From Brasenia schreberi (lineage: Eukaryota; Streptophyta; Magnoliopsida; Nymphaeales; Cabombaceae), in the NCBI GenBank assembly GCA_036023115.1, contig JAYKKT010000089.1, forward strand, positions 18,408,501 through 18,472,500: a stretch of 64,000 bases of DNA, in the 5' to 3' direction. The notes under the pieces were generated by a model. That model was not told the origin of the DNA, ran no database searches, and saw only the letters and a program-made list of their open reading frames with translations. The translations under genes and the position numbers were made by a program. Numbering within the stretch: the first letter of the stretch is position 1; the number at the start of each line of letters is the position of its first letter. This document shows, piece by piece, positions 34,227 to 45,279 of the stretch.

Positions 34227-35629
34227 TCAGCGAACGGACTGTAATCGACCCTGGAGGCTACGAATTTGTGTGAGGTTGGAGGGTGGAGCCGTGTCTATGA
34301 TGGCTCGACACTTAGAGGGGTCAACTTCTATACCCCTTTGGCTCACCATAAAGCCTAGAAGCTTTCCAGACTCTACCTCGAATACACATTTTTGAGGGTT
34401 TAGCTTTACTTTGTAAAGCCAAAGCCTTTCAAAAATCTTTTGCAAACATTCGATATGAGTGCATCGGGTTTTGGATTTTGCCAAGAGATCATCTACATAC
34501 ACTTCTACGAGCTCATGAATCTGATCATGGAAGATCGTGGTCATGGCTCTCTGGTATGTTGCGCCGGCATTTTTCAATCCAAAGGGCATGACTGTATAGC
34601 AGTACGTGCCCCACGGGGTTGTGAATATGGTCTTACCCTGATCTCGTGGACTTAATTTAATTTGATTATAGCCTAAATAGCCATCCATAAACGAAAACAT
34701 CTCGTGATTTATAGTACTATCGACTATCAAATCTATGTTTGGTAAAGGATAGTTATCCTTTGGAGTGGCTTTGTTCAGGTTTCTGAAATCGATGCATATT
34801 CGAATTTTCCCATTGGTTTTTCGAACTACAACAATGTTTGATAACCAATCAGAATACGCAATGGGTTTTATAAATCCAGCTTTTAGCATATCTTCTAAAC
34901 CCTCTTTGACTTATGCGTGTACATTCGGATGTATTTTCCTAAGCTTCTGCTTTATGGGTTTCACATATGCTTCTAAGGGAAGACGATGTTCGACAATGCT
35001 AGGATCTATGCCCGGCATGTCTTCATACGTCCATGCAAACACATCTAAATAGGTTCGTAGAAATGCAATGAGTGCGGATCTTTCATGCTCATGCAAACAT
35101 GCACCTATCTTGATGAGTTTGGGATTGGAATCACTCCCTAGGTTCACCTTTATGAAATCTCCTCCTACGTATTTGGAAGGTCTTTCAAAATCGAGAATTT
35201 TATGAAATTCTAGGAGCTCAGAAGTGGGATCTTCCTCAAGGGGATCCACTTCTGGGCTTCGATCATTCTCGTGGGTTATAGACCCGAGGGAATTCGATGC
35301 GTGAGTTTTCAAAAGACTTGGTTTTATACTTGGAATTTTAATTGATTTTAAAATCTTTGGTTTGGCTATGCAGACGACGTTCCTTTCGAAATCCTTCTCT
35401 TTTTCAAAAGCCTTACCAGGAGCAGCTATGTACAAAATCTTTTTGGTATTTTGTAGATTTTCAATTTTTTTGGGTTTTTGGAAAACAAGAACTTTAGGAA
35501 CTATACAAACTACTCTATTTTCGAGTTTTTGATTTTCCAATATTTTTGGTTTTTGCAATTTTTCCATTTTTTTGATTTCGAGTTTTTTAAATGTTTTTGT
35601 ATTTTTATAAAAGGGATCTTCCATCATAC
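34227..35629 (-). pseudogene. Copy C reverse transcriptase with N-terminal linker
   Basis: Pol starts ATGATGGAAG at 35627 after the acceptor-like site. A Lys-rich linker is followed by FAWTYEDMPGIDPSIVEHRL, then RT with GYLGYNQIKL, PFGLKNAGATYQRAM and YVDDLLAKS. Nonsense codons at 34911-34913 (CAA to TAA) and 34227-34229 (CGA to TGA) are both C-to-T. All major RT motifs remain readable in one frame. Confidence 0.87.
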
Positions 35630-35656
35630 CTACAAAGGGAAAACGCTACGGGTTAG
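35630..35656 (-). promoter_or_regulatory. Candidate 3' splice site at gag-pro/pol boundary, copy C
   Basis: CTAAC (35656-35652), then TTTTCCCTTTGTAG (to 35630), then GTATGATGG in sense. Fourth copy with the same layout; the spacer differs by one or two bases from copies 1 and A. Confidence 0.5.
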
Positions 35657-36830
35657 ACTCGGAATAAGAGATCTAAATCGTAGGTTTCTTCTAGGGTAGG
35701 CTCCAGGGCACCCTTGACCCAAGTGGTCATAGGGGTTGGCTCTGGTGGTATTTTGGGAGTATAGCCGATCCCATATCGGCTTGGGTTGGCCCTAGGAAGT
35801 ATTGGCTCTAGGAGTCCCCGGTTTTGTGCCCCTATACTTTTATAGGGCGTGTAGCCCATGTTCAACAGCATGTTCTACGATTTTTTGTTTTTTGAAAAGC
35901 TAGAATATAAATCGTGGTCCTGGAACTTGCTGTCGTCCATATCATGCACGTATGGCTTTTTGTCCAGGGGTTTTGGAAATAAGGGATGTTTGGGTCTTCC
36001 TACAAGGATTAGGATTGGGAGGGGGCCAGCTTTGGGCGGTCCCCTGACGTATACGACCTTCCTAGGGCTTGCTAACACGAGCCTTGGCGGCTGAACCATG
36101 GTCTGCACGAGGTTAGCCTCATGGGCCTGGGAACTCGACAAACAAGGGGAGTTTATGATCCCCTGAAGCTGAGGGTGATTCTCACCTAGGATCACCATGA
36201 CTTGGTCCCTGAAAGGGATCTTGACACACCTGTGGAATGTGGATGGCATAGCGCACAAGCTGTGTATCCAGGGCCTTCTCAGCAACAGGTTATAATGGGG
36301 GTGGATGTCCAAGACATGGAACACCTCCGTGTGTGTGATCCCTCCCGTTTTCATAGGGAGTTCGATCGATCCTAAGGGTCTAGACGCATTCCCATCGTAT
36401 CCAGTGATAACGATGGGACTTGGGTTGACAGAAGTCAAGGTGACTCCGATTTGGTATGCCACATGAAGTGGAAGGATGTTGAGCCCTCCTCCCCCATCGA
36501 CAAGGCACCTGTCCAAAGAGTGGTTATTCAGAACCACCTCGATATGCAGGGCCTGGTTGTGGGACTCGTAGGGTCTATCTACATCATCTTCTGAGAAAGT
36601 GATGGGTGATTTTACTCCTATTGACGCCACTTGGTCAGATAGGGATTTAGGACTTATGTTCGAACTAACCTTAGCTCTTTCTAGAATTTTCTCTAGCACG
36701 AGTCTATGCCTAGGCGAAGTTTGTATAAGCTCTAGGATGGACATGTGGATAGGAATCTTTGAAAGATGGCTTTCAAAATCATAAGGGTTTAAAACGATTT
36801 TCCCATTGTCTGCTTTCGGCAGAACTCTAC
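35653..36830 (-). pseudogene. Copy C protease, truncated at its N-side by LTR4
   Basis: Protease frame with CLVDGGGGLNILPLH, ITGYDGNASRPLGSIELPM and a degenerate YNLLLRRPWIHS. TGG became TAG at 35875-35877; the frame then continues to the native end LLFRV. Upstream, the coding sequence stops at 36830 within the linker (AGAACTCTAC) where LTR4 begins, so gag, leader and PBS are missing. A gag scrap of the same orientation at 57687-58126 could be the displaced remainder, with about 300 bp lost between. Confidence 0.82.
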
Positions 36831-39800
36831 TGTAGACGCGCGAAAATCCCCGCCTCTTCGCCTCTTTCGGGGCTTGGAGCGGATCCTCTCGTGTGTCTAA
36901 GGCCTATGTATGCAAATAGGGCGTGCCAGCTAGCTTACTTAAGCTAGCGAAGATATTTTTAACACTCACTTCTAAACGTGGCGACTGTGAGCAAGTAAGC
37001 TCTTGTCGTCGCAGACCTTCTTGCACTGATGCGCAAGGGTCAGTCTGTACGCTTTGCAAAAATCGAGTTTTTGGAGAGAAAGTCTACGAAGCGGTTCGAG
37101 GTGTCTATTTCGGGTCTTTAAGATGCGGTTGCATGTTTTAGATCACGTGGATTTGCACGTGCCTAAGTCTTTTCTTTTATCCCTTTTCGGGCCACCTAGT
37201 TTGTGTGTTATGAACACTCCACTACATGGGCGAATTCGAGCGGGGCTTGCTTCGATGCAATATGCGTCCTACCTCATGGTATGGCATAGATGCAATGCAA
37301 ACTCACGCTACTCCAAAGGGAAAACCCGAAATGTAAAGACAATACTGAAGGGAAATAACAGAAGGGAAATAACAGTAGGGAAATAACCAAAGGGAAATAA
37401 CCGAAGGGAAATAACCGAAGGGAAATAACCGAAGGGAGATATGTATATAGCTTATGTATATGAGCCCTTACTTGGGTCTTGCAAATAAGAGCGAAGGCTC
37501 AATGTGGGTGCGTGCTTGAATTGAAAGACTTACACACACGACATGAAATTAAACCCAAATATAAATTGCAGTATGGCCTTGACTAAGGTCTTGGGGAGTA
37601 AGAGCGAAGGCTCAATGTGTGTGAAAGTGCTTGAATTGAAGTACTACACACATGACATAAATGAAACCCAAATATAACTGCAATAAGGCCTTTACTAAGG
37701 TCTTGGGAATAAGAGCGAAGGCTCAATGTGTGTGAGAGTGCTTGAATTGAAAGACTTACTCACACGACATGAAATGAAACCCAAATAGTATAGGTCGGCC
37801 CTTACTTGGGTCTTTCAAATAAGAGCGAAAGCTCAATGTGTGTGAGAGTGCTTGAATTGAAAGACTTACTCACACGACATGAAATGAAACCCAAATAGTA
37901 TAGGTCGGCCCTTACTTGGGTCTTTCAAATAAGAGTGAAAGCTCAATGTGTGTGAGAGTGCTTGAATTGAAAGACTTACTCACACGACATGAAATGAAAC
38001 AAAAATAGTATAGGTCGGCCCTTACTTGGGTCTTTCAAATAAGAGCGAAAGCTCAATGTGTGTGAGAGTGCTTGAATTGAAAGACAATGCACCCAACTTA
38101 AACAAAACCCTTCGAAAATGAAAGTATATATGTACACTTATGTATTAGGGGCTGATTAGGCCCGTGTGTGTTCAAAATCGTGCACGACTAAGAGAGTGCA
38201 CGTGTGTGGTTGTGCCAAGCCACGTTATTACAAGCGGGGGGAGACTATGCTCCGTTATTACAACCCCGTATCAAATTGAATCTCAAGCAAGTATACAACT
38301 AAGGACCGAGTTTAGACACTTACGAGTAGCTGGTCCGTAGAGGTCTTGCTTGAGCGTGGGCTTGGCCTTCGCCTTGGGCTGCAAACGGGAGCTCCGCGAG
38401 GATAGGTGATCAAAGGTGCTGGCCGGCTGCTAGTGGGGCGCAGGATAGGCACCTCAAAGGTGGCCGGTTGCAAGTGGATATCGCCTCGAGGTGGGGGGTT
38501 AAAGGGGCTGAACGAGTGAGTTTTTAGGGTCACTAGGGGAGTTGAGTGTTTAGGGAAACTGGACCAAAAGGAGAGTTTGTGGGAAGGCCGAATGGGACAC
38601 CTAGGGGAATGGTGATGACTTGCCGAATGAAGGAATAGTCGGTTGGAGTGGCCGACTAGGAAGATGTGGTGGTGGCGGGCTGCTAGGGTGACTAAGGTTG
38701 GAGTATGGGAAGGTAGCTAGTTAGGTGATGGGGCTATGTGATAGTGGGGATAGTAGGTTTAAGGGAGTGTTATGGGCAGGTCTTAGGAAATCTAATAGGG
38801 TGATCGGGTGTAGTTGAGGGGAGTTAGGTAGGGGCAAATGGTTGGGGCGGCTAAGGTTTGGCCGAGTGGGAGTGGTGGCGGCGAGGGGCTGTTGGGCAGG
38901 TAAGGTGATGGTATGGTGGGTGGCTGGGAGTGGAGAGGGAGTAGAGAAGGAGCTAGGTAAGGTGCAGGGTACTTACTGAATGGGGAGAGGCGGTGGAAGG
39001 CAAGGAGAAGCCGGGTGTGGATGGGAGCTCGACTGGTTCGATTGGGTGAAGGTGGTGGCGTCCGGCTGGGGAATGGTGGTGGATGGAAGAGGGAAGGTGG
39101 CGGTGCAGGTAGTGCTGGCGGAGCAGGTGGAGAGTGGAGCAGGCGGGCAGGTGGAGAGTGGAGCCGGCTGGGCTGAGGTGAGGGCCTTCTACTTGCAAAA
39201 CCTGCCCCCAAAGGGGAGGGGTTTAAATAGGGGATGGGTAGGTCGGTTAGGGCTGGGCTTGGGGTAGTGGTTAGGTGGTTTAGGTAGGGTGGTATGTAGA
39301 TAAGGTGGGCTGGAAAGGGTTGGGCCAGATATTTTAAAACTAGGGGTTTGGGTAGATTGTGGGCTAGGAGTGGTTTAGGGGTTTAGGGCTAGATTAGGTG
39401 GTTGGGTTTTAGGGTGAGGTTTAGTGAGCTAGGTTAGGTGATTAGGCTAGGTTTAGGCTAGGATTAGGGAAATTAATCTAGGTTTAGGGAAGGATTAGGG
39501 AAGTGGGTTAGGTGATTAGGTCCAGATTAGGGGTGGATTAGGGGTTTAGGCTAGGATTAGGCATTTTGGGTTAGGTTTAGGTGAAGGAGCTCCCTTAGCA
39601 TGGCCCATAGACCTTGACCACCTCATGTTGGTGCAACCCTAGGTTAGGTTTTAGCTAATTACAAGCTTAAACCCACTCAATTAGGCTAACCCACATGATT
39701 AAACCCAAACTTGACACACAAGTCAAGCTTAATACAACACTCTTGATATTTTCCATCCCCACTCTCTCTCATGCCCAATATCCCACGTGAATTTCAAGTG

Positions 39801-39997
39801 GGCCCCACCTCCATTTATGAGAAGGTGATGTGGGCCATGGATATGGATATTGGATTGGATCTCTGGATCCAAATCCAAGTCTACATATGGGTTTGGATTG
39901 GAATCTGGATATATATGGTCCAGATCCAATCCAAACTGAACTCTGACTCCTTCGAGATGGGTTCGAAACGGACGATTCGTGCGGGGCCTGACAGCAT
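36831..39997 (-). repeat. LTR4 (minus), truncated in U3
   Basis: Begins TGTAGACGCGCG next to copy C protease and is collinear with LTR1 for over 3 kb, including seven AAATAACCGAAGGG-type units (37350-37440), six 110-bp repeats (37450-38090), donor-like GTAAGTGCC (near 38320) and CAGTAAGTACC (near 38970), TATA (39221-39230) and a telomere-like tract (39360-39590). At 39997 (GACAGCAT) it breaks off about 0.55 kb before its U3 end and meets LTR5 in opposite orientation. Confidence 0.88.
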
Positions 39998-42900
39998 CCC
40001 CACGAATTCCTCAAACCAACCTGGTTTTATAAAAGCAGCCCCAAAGGGCTATTTTGAGTCTAGAAAACCAGGAGCCTTCCAGACAACCCTGTACATATGT
40101 TTTGAACTTTATATGTTTTAAATATGTGTAATACACCTTTAAAAACTTTAAAATATGTTTTGAAACCCCACAAAGCAAGCTTGGCCTGATCAAGACAGGA
40201 TCAGAAGTGCTAAAGAGAGCCTAGAACCGGAGCACAAATCGAGCCCGGCACAGGAACTCTCGTATTGAATCCACCCCCAGGATCTCGAACGTCCAAGACC
40301 CTGTTATCATCAAACATCACTTGAAATCATCTCCGGAAGGTGAAAATAGAAGCGGACGATCATGTTGGCGAAGACCCAACGCAGACGGAGTATTGATGCT
40401 GTCAGACCCCGCACAAACCGTTCGTTTTGAACACAGCCTGAAGGAGTCAGAATTCAGTTTGGATTGGATCTGGACCATATATATCCAGATCCCAATCCAA
40501 ACCCATGTGTGGATTTGGATTTGGATTTGGATTTGGATCCAGAGATCCAATCCAATATCCACATCCATGGCCCACGTCACCTTCTCATAAATGGAGGTGG
40601 GGCCAACTTGAAATTCACGTGGGATTATGGGCATGAGAGAGAGTGGGGAAGGATAAGATTTGGGAGTGATTCTAATTAAGCTTGACTTGTGTGTCAAGTT
40701 TGGGGTTAATCATGTGGGTTAGCCTAATTAGCATGGGTTTAAGCTTGTATTTGCCAAAACCTAACCTAGGGCTGCACCAACATGATGCAACAAGGTCTAT
40801 GGGTTATGCAAAGGGAGCTCCCTAACCCAATCCTAATAAAAAACCCCTAATCTTAGCCTTTTACCCTAATCCTAACCTAAACCTAGCCTAATCACCTAAC
40901 CCACTTCCCTAATCTCGGCCTAATCCCAACCTAATCACCTAACCCACTTCCCTAAACCTAGCTTAATTTCCCTAAACCTAACCTAATCCTAGCCTAATCA
41001 CCTAACCCACCTCACTAAACCTCACCCCAAAACTAACCCACCTAGCTAAACCCTAAACCCCTAAACCACCCCACCTAAACCTAGCACACCATCTATCTAA
41101 AACCCCTTGTATTAAAATATCTGGCCCTTCCCCAAAACCAGCCCATCTTATCACCACACCACCACCACCTAAACCACCTTACCACCTCCTCAAAACCAGC
41201 CTCAACCGCCATCTCCAACCCTATATAAACCCCCCCCTAGTGGGCGGGTTTTGATCTCTTCCAGCCCACCTTGGTCCAGCCCACCTTGGCCAACCTCCCA
41301 GTCGAGCCTTCCACCTGCACCACCGCTACCCACCACCAAGCTCCTCCTACACCACCACTTCCATCAGGCCAGCTCCCCGTCGCCACCACCTCCCGGCTGA
41401 ATCCTGCGCATCCAAGTCACCCGGCTGCCCTTCTTCCATCCACCAACTCCTTCCCCTTTCGATTAGTACCCTACACTTAGCTCCACCTCCTCTTCACTCC
41501 CCCTCCACTCTCAACCACCCATACATCCACCACGTCATCCCATCACAACCACCAGCCATCCTCACCCATTCGACCAAACCTCCACCTTACATCACCCGCC
41601 TTAAACCATTTCCCCTAGTAACACCCGGCCACCCCACTTGGTTCCCTATGACCTGCCCATACCCCTTTTCACCAGCCCTTAGCTCTACCTTACACCACAC
41701 CCTAGTTAGCTCCCTTCCCATCCCTAGCCACCCTAACAGTCGGCCACCACCAAGCTCCCCTTAGTCGGCCACTCCAACCGACTGTACCAAACCCACTCGG
41801 CCAGCCATACACTCCCTTAGGCTCCCACTTAGCGTCACCTTTCCTAACACTACACCCTCCCTTAGTGACCCTCCTTAGACACCTTAACCCAAAGCACCAA
41901 GGCAACCCATTCCTAGCAGCCGGCCACCTTTAAGGCGCCCTTCCCGCGCACCCAAGTCACCTGGCCAGCAGCTCCCCTTGCCGTTCAACTCCGAGGAGCT
42001 CCCTCTTGCAGCCCAAGGCGAAGCCAAGCCCACGCTCAAGCAAGTCATCTTAGGACCAGCTATAAGTAAGTGCCTAACTCGGTCCGTAGTCGTAGACTTG
42101 CTTAAATTAAATTTGATATGGGGTTGTAATAACGGAGCATTGTCTCCCCACGCTTGTAATAACGTGGCTTGACACATCCACACACACGTGCACTCTCTTA
42201 GTTGTGCACGATTTTGAACACACACGGGCCTAATCAGCCCCTAGGATATAAATTTATACATATACTTTAAATTACGTAGGGTTTTTCTTAAGTTGGGTGT
42301 GTTCTCTTTAAATTCTTGCACTCACACACATTGAGCCTTCGCTCTTATTTGTAAGACCCAAGTAAGGGCCGTGTTATACTATCCTTGGGTTTATTTCATG
42401 TTGTGTGCGTAGTACTTCAATTCAAGCACTCACACACATTGAGCTTTCGCTCTTATTCCCAAGACCTTAGTTAAGGCCATACTGCAATTTATATTTGGGT
42501 TTAATTTCATGTTGTGTGCATAGTACTTCAATTCAAGCACTCACACACATTGAGCTTTCGCTCTTATTCCCAAGACCTTAGTTAAGGCCATACTGCAATT
42601 TATATTTGGGTTTAATTTCATGTTGTGTGCGTAGTACTTCAATTCAAGCACTCGCACACATTGAGCTTTCGCTCTTATTCCCAAGACCTTAGTTAAGGCC
42701 ATATTGCAAGTTATATTTGGGTTTTATTTCATGTCTAGTACTTCAATTCAAGCACGCACCCACATTGAGCCTTCACTCTTATTTGTAAGACCCAAGTAAG
42801 GGCCCATATATACATTATATATGTATTTCCCTTCGGCATTTACATTACAAGTCATTTCCCTTCGGCAATTTCCATTACAAGTCATTTCCCTTCGGTATTG

Positions 42901-43008
42901 TCTTTACATTCGGGTTTTCCCTTTGGAGTAATGTGAGTTTGCATTGCATATACGCCATACCATGAGTTAGGACGCATATTGCATCAAAGCAAACCCCATA
43001 CTCCCGCT
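39998..43008 (+). repeat. LTR5 (plus), left part; missing its first bases
   Basis: Plus-strand LTR starting at CCCACGAATTCC, so the terminal TGTAAACACC and a few following bases are gone. It carries the U3 hairpin near 40455-40520, a telomere-like tract (40830-41090), TATATAAAC (41221-41230), a CCACC-rich region, GTAAGTGCC (near 42065) and about five 110-bp repeats (42300-42790). It is interrupted at ACTCCCGCT by copy E and resumes at 57282. Confidence 0.86.
43004..43008. repeat. TSD CCGCT, left copy (copy E)
   Basis: Matches 57277-57281 directly after the 3' LTR. A third CCGCT at 49586-49590, after the 5' LTR, belongs to the copied flank described in the findings. Confidence 0.88.
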
Positions 43009-43488
43009 TGTAAACACCCCGAAATCCCACGAATTTCTCAAATTCATCTGGTTTTGTAAAAGCAGCCCCAAAGGGCTATTTTGAGTCTGGAAACCCAGGA
43101 GCCTTCTAGACAACCCTGTACATATGTTTTAAACTCTGTATTTCAAAAATATATAATATAGCTTTTGAAAACCTTTTAAAACATGTTTTCAAACCCCGAA
43201 GTGGCTTGGCCCGATCAAGACAGGACCAGGAGAGCTAAAAAGAGCCCGGAACCGGAGCACACGTCGAGCCCAGCACAGCAACTCTTGTATCTGATTCACA
43301 CCCCCAGGATCTCGAACGTCCAAGACCCTGTTCTTATTGAAATATCATTTGAAATCATCTCCGGAAGGCAGAAACGGAGGCGGACGACTATGTTGGCGAA
43401 GACCCAACGCAGACGGAGTACTGATGTTGTCAGGCCCCGCACGAATCATCCATTTCGAACCCAGCTCGAAGGAGTCAGAGTTCAGTTT

Positions 43489-43526
43489 GGATTGGATCTG
43501 GACCATATATATCCAGATCCCAATCC
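43489..43526 (+). repeat. U3 inverted repeat GGATTGGATCTGGA...TCCAGATCCCAATCC
   Basis: Arms of 14-15 bp with one bulge around a CATATATA loop. A second imperfect pair follows within 60 bases (GGATTTGGAT against ATCCAATCC). The structure is kept in LTR1, LTR4, LTR5, both solo LTRs, E's two LTRs and LTR8, about 0.5 kb inside the U3 end, always with a TATATA-like loop. Confidence 0.7.
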
Positions 43527-44240
43527 AAACCCATATGTGGACTTGGATTTGGATTTGGATCCAGAGATCCAATCCAATATCCATATCCATGGCCCACATC
43601 ACCTTCTCATAAATGGAGGTGGGGCCCACTTGAAATTCACATGGGATCATGGGCATGAGAGAGAGTGGGGATGGAAAATATCAAGAGGGTTGTAACTAAG
43701 CTTGACTTGTGTGTCAAGTTTGGGGTTAATCATGTGGGTTAGCCTAATTGAGTGGGTTTAAGCTTGTAATTAGCCAAAACCTAACCTAGGGCTGCACCAA
43801 CATGATATGGTTAAAGTCTATGGGCCATGCTAAGGGAGCTCCTTCACCTAAACCTAACCCAAAACACCTAATCCAAGCCTACCCCCCTAATCCACCCCTA
43901 ATCTGAGCCTAATCACCTAACCCACTTCCCTAATCCCGGCCTAATCCCAACCTAATCACCTGACCCACTTCCCTAATCCTTCCCTAAACCTAGGTTAATT
44001 TCCCTAATCCTAGCCTAAACCTAGCCTAATCACCTAACCTAGCTCACTAAACCTCACCCTAAAACCCAACCACCTAACCTAGCCCTAAACCCCTAAACCA
44101 CCCCTAGCCCACAATCTACCCAAACCCCTAGTTTTCAAAATATCTGGCCCAACCCTTTCTAGCCCACCTTATCTACATACCACCCTACCTAAACCACCTA
44201 ACCACTACCCCAAACCCAGCCCTAACCGACCTACCCATCC

Positions 44241-44250
44241 CTATTTAAAC
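44241..44250 (+). promoter_or_regulatory. Copy E 5' LTR TATA box
   Basis: CTATTTAAAC followed by a C-run, at the conserved core-promoter position; E's 3' LTR has the same at 55681-55690. Transcription should begin about 30 bases downstream, which would define the start of R. Confidence 0.65.
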
Positions 44251-44480
44251 CCCCCCCTTGGGGGCGGGTTTTCCAAGCTAGTAGCCCTCACCAATCCCAA
44301 CCGGGCCCTCTCTTTCCCCATTTCCACACCCCGCCGAATCTGCCCCAGCTGCTCCACCTACACCACCACCATCCCTCCATCCCACCACAGCTCCCACCAC
44401 CATCTCCCAGCCGGACGCCACCACTTGCTCTCCATCCCAACCACCCGGCTTCTCTCTTCCATCCACCGCCTCTCCCCATT

Positions 44481-44490
44481 CGGTAAGTAC
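44481..44490 (+). promoter_or_regulatory. Candidate first splice donor in LTR (CG/GTAAGTAC)
   Basis: About 240 bases downstream of the TATA box. Equivalent sites are GGTAAGTACC (LTR1, LTR8, E 3' LTR), AGTAAGTACC (LTR4), GGTAAGCC (solo 45280) and GGTTAGTACC (LTR2, LTR3, LTR6). In solo 25594 and LTR5 the GGT has become GAT. An untranslated first exon is inferred. Confidence 0.4.
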
Positions 44491-44940
44491 CCCCCACTCT
44501 ACCTAACTCCTTCTCTACTCCCTCTCCACTCCTAGCCACCCACCATACCACCATCTTACCTACACATCCGCCCCTTGCTGCCACCATTCTCACTTAGCCG
44601 AACCTAGCACAACCTAAACTACCGGCCACTACCTAACCATCCCATCTACACTCGGCCAGCCATCTCTTTTCCCCTTAGACTCCCATTCGACCTTCCCTTA
44701 AACCCCCTTTAGGTCCATACTCCCCAACACTCTAGACTCTCCTAGTGACCCTACACACTTACTTGGCCCAGCCCTTTAATCGCCCACATCAAGGCGACAT
44801 CCATTTGCAGCCGGCCACCTTCGAGGCGCCTATCCCGCGCCCCACTTGCAGCCGGTGTCATCCACCCTCGCAGAGCTCCCGTTTGCAGCCCAAGGCGAAG
44901 GCCAAGCCCACGCTCAAGCAAGGCCTCTACGGACCAGCTA

Positions 44941-44950
44941 CTCGTAAGTG
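44941..44950 (+). promoter_or_regulatory. Candidate second splice donor in LTR (CTC/GTAAGTG)
   Basis: GTAAGTGCCTAA follows CCAGCTA in every LTR that covers this position, making it one of the best-kept short sequences in the LTR; in LTR8 and solo 25594 it reads CTAGTAAGTGCC. With the acceptor-like site at 49723 it would remove about 1.5 kb (without the nested solo LTR), including the 110-bp repeats and the PBS position. Confidence 0.42.
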
Positions 44951-45274
44951 CCTAAACTCGGTCTTTAGTTGTATACTTGCTTGAGATTCAATTTGATACG
45001 GGGTTGTAATAACGGAGCATAGTCTCCCCCCGCTTGTAATAACGTGGCTTGGCACACCCACACACGTGCACTCTCTTAGTTGTGCACGATTTTGAACACA
45101 CACGGGCCTAATCAGCCCCTAATACATGTGTATATATATACTTTCATTTTCGAAGGGTTTTGCTTAAGTTGGGTGCGTTGTCTTTCAATTCAAGCACTTT
45201 CACACACATTGAGCTTTCGCTCTTATTTGAAAGACCCAAGTAAGGGCCGACCTATACTATTTGGGTTTCATTTC

Positions 45275-45279
45275 ATGTC
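45275..45279. repeat. TSD ATGTC, left copy
   Basis: ATGTC before the nested solo LTR, repeated at 48568-48572. The joined sequence TTTCATGTCGTGTG is the normal reading of the 110-bp repeat in other LTRs. Confidence 0.9.

Noticed and set aside
43840..44105. Interstitial telomere or chromosome-end sequence
   Set aside because: The units are irregular and occur in every LTR at the same place, so they belong to the element and not to a telomere.
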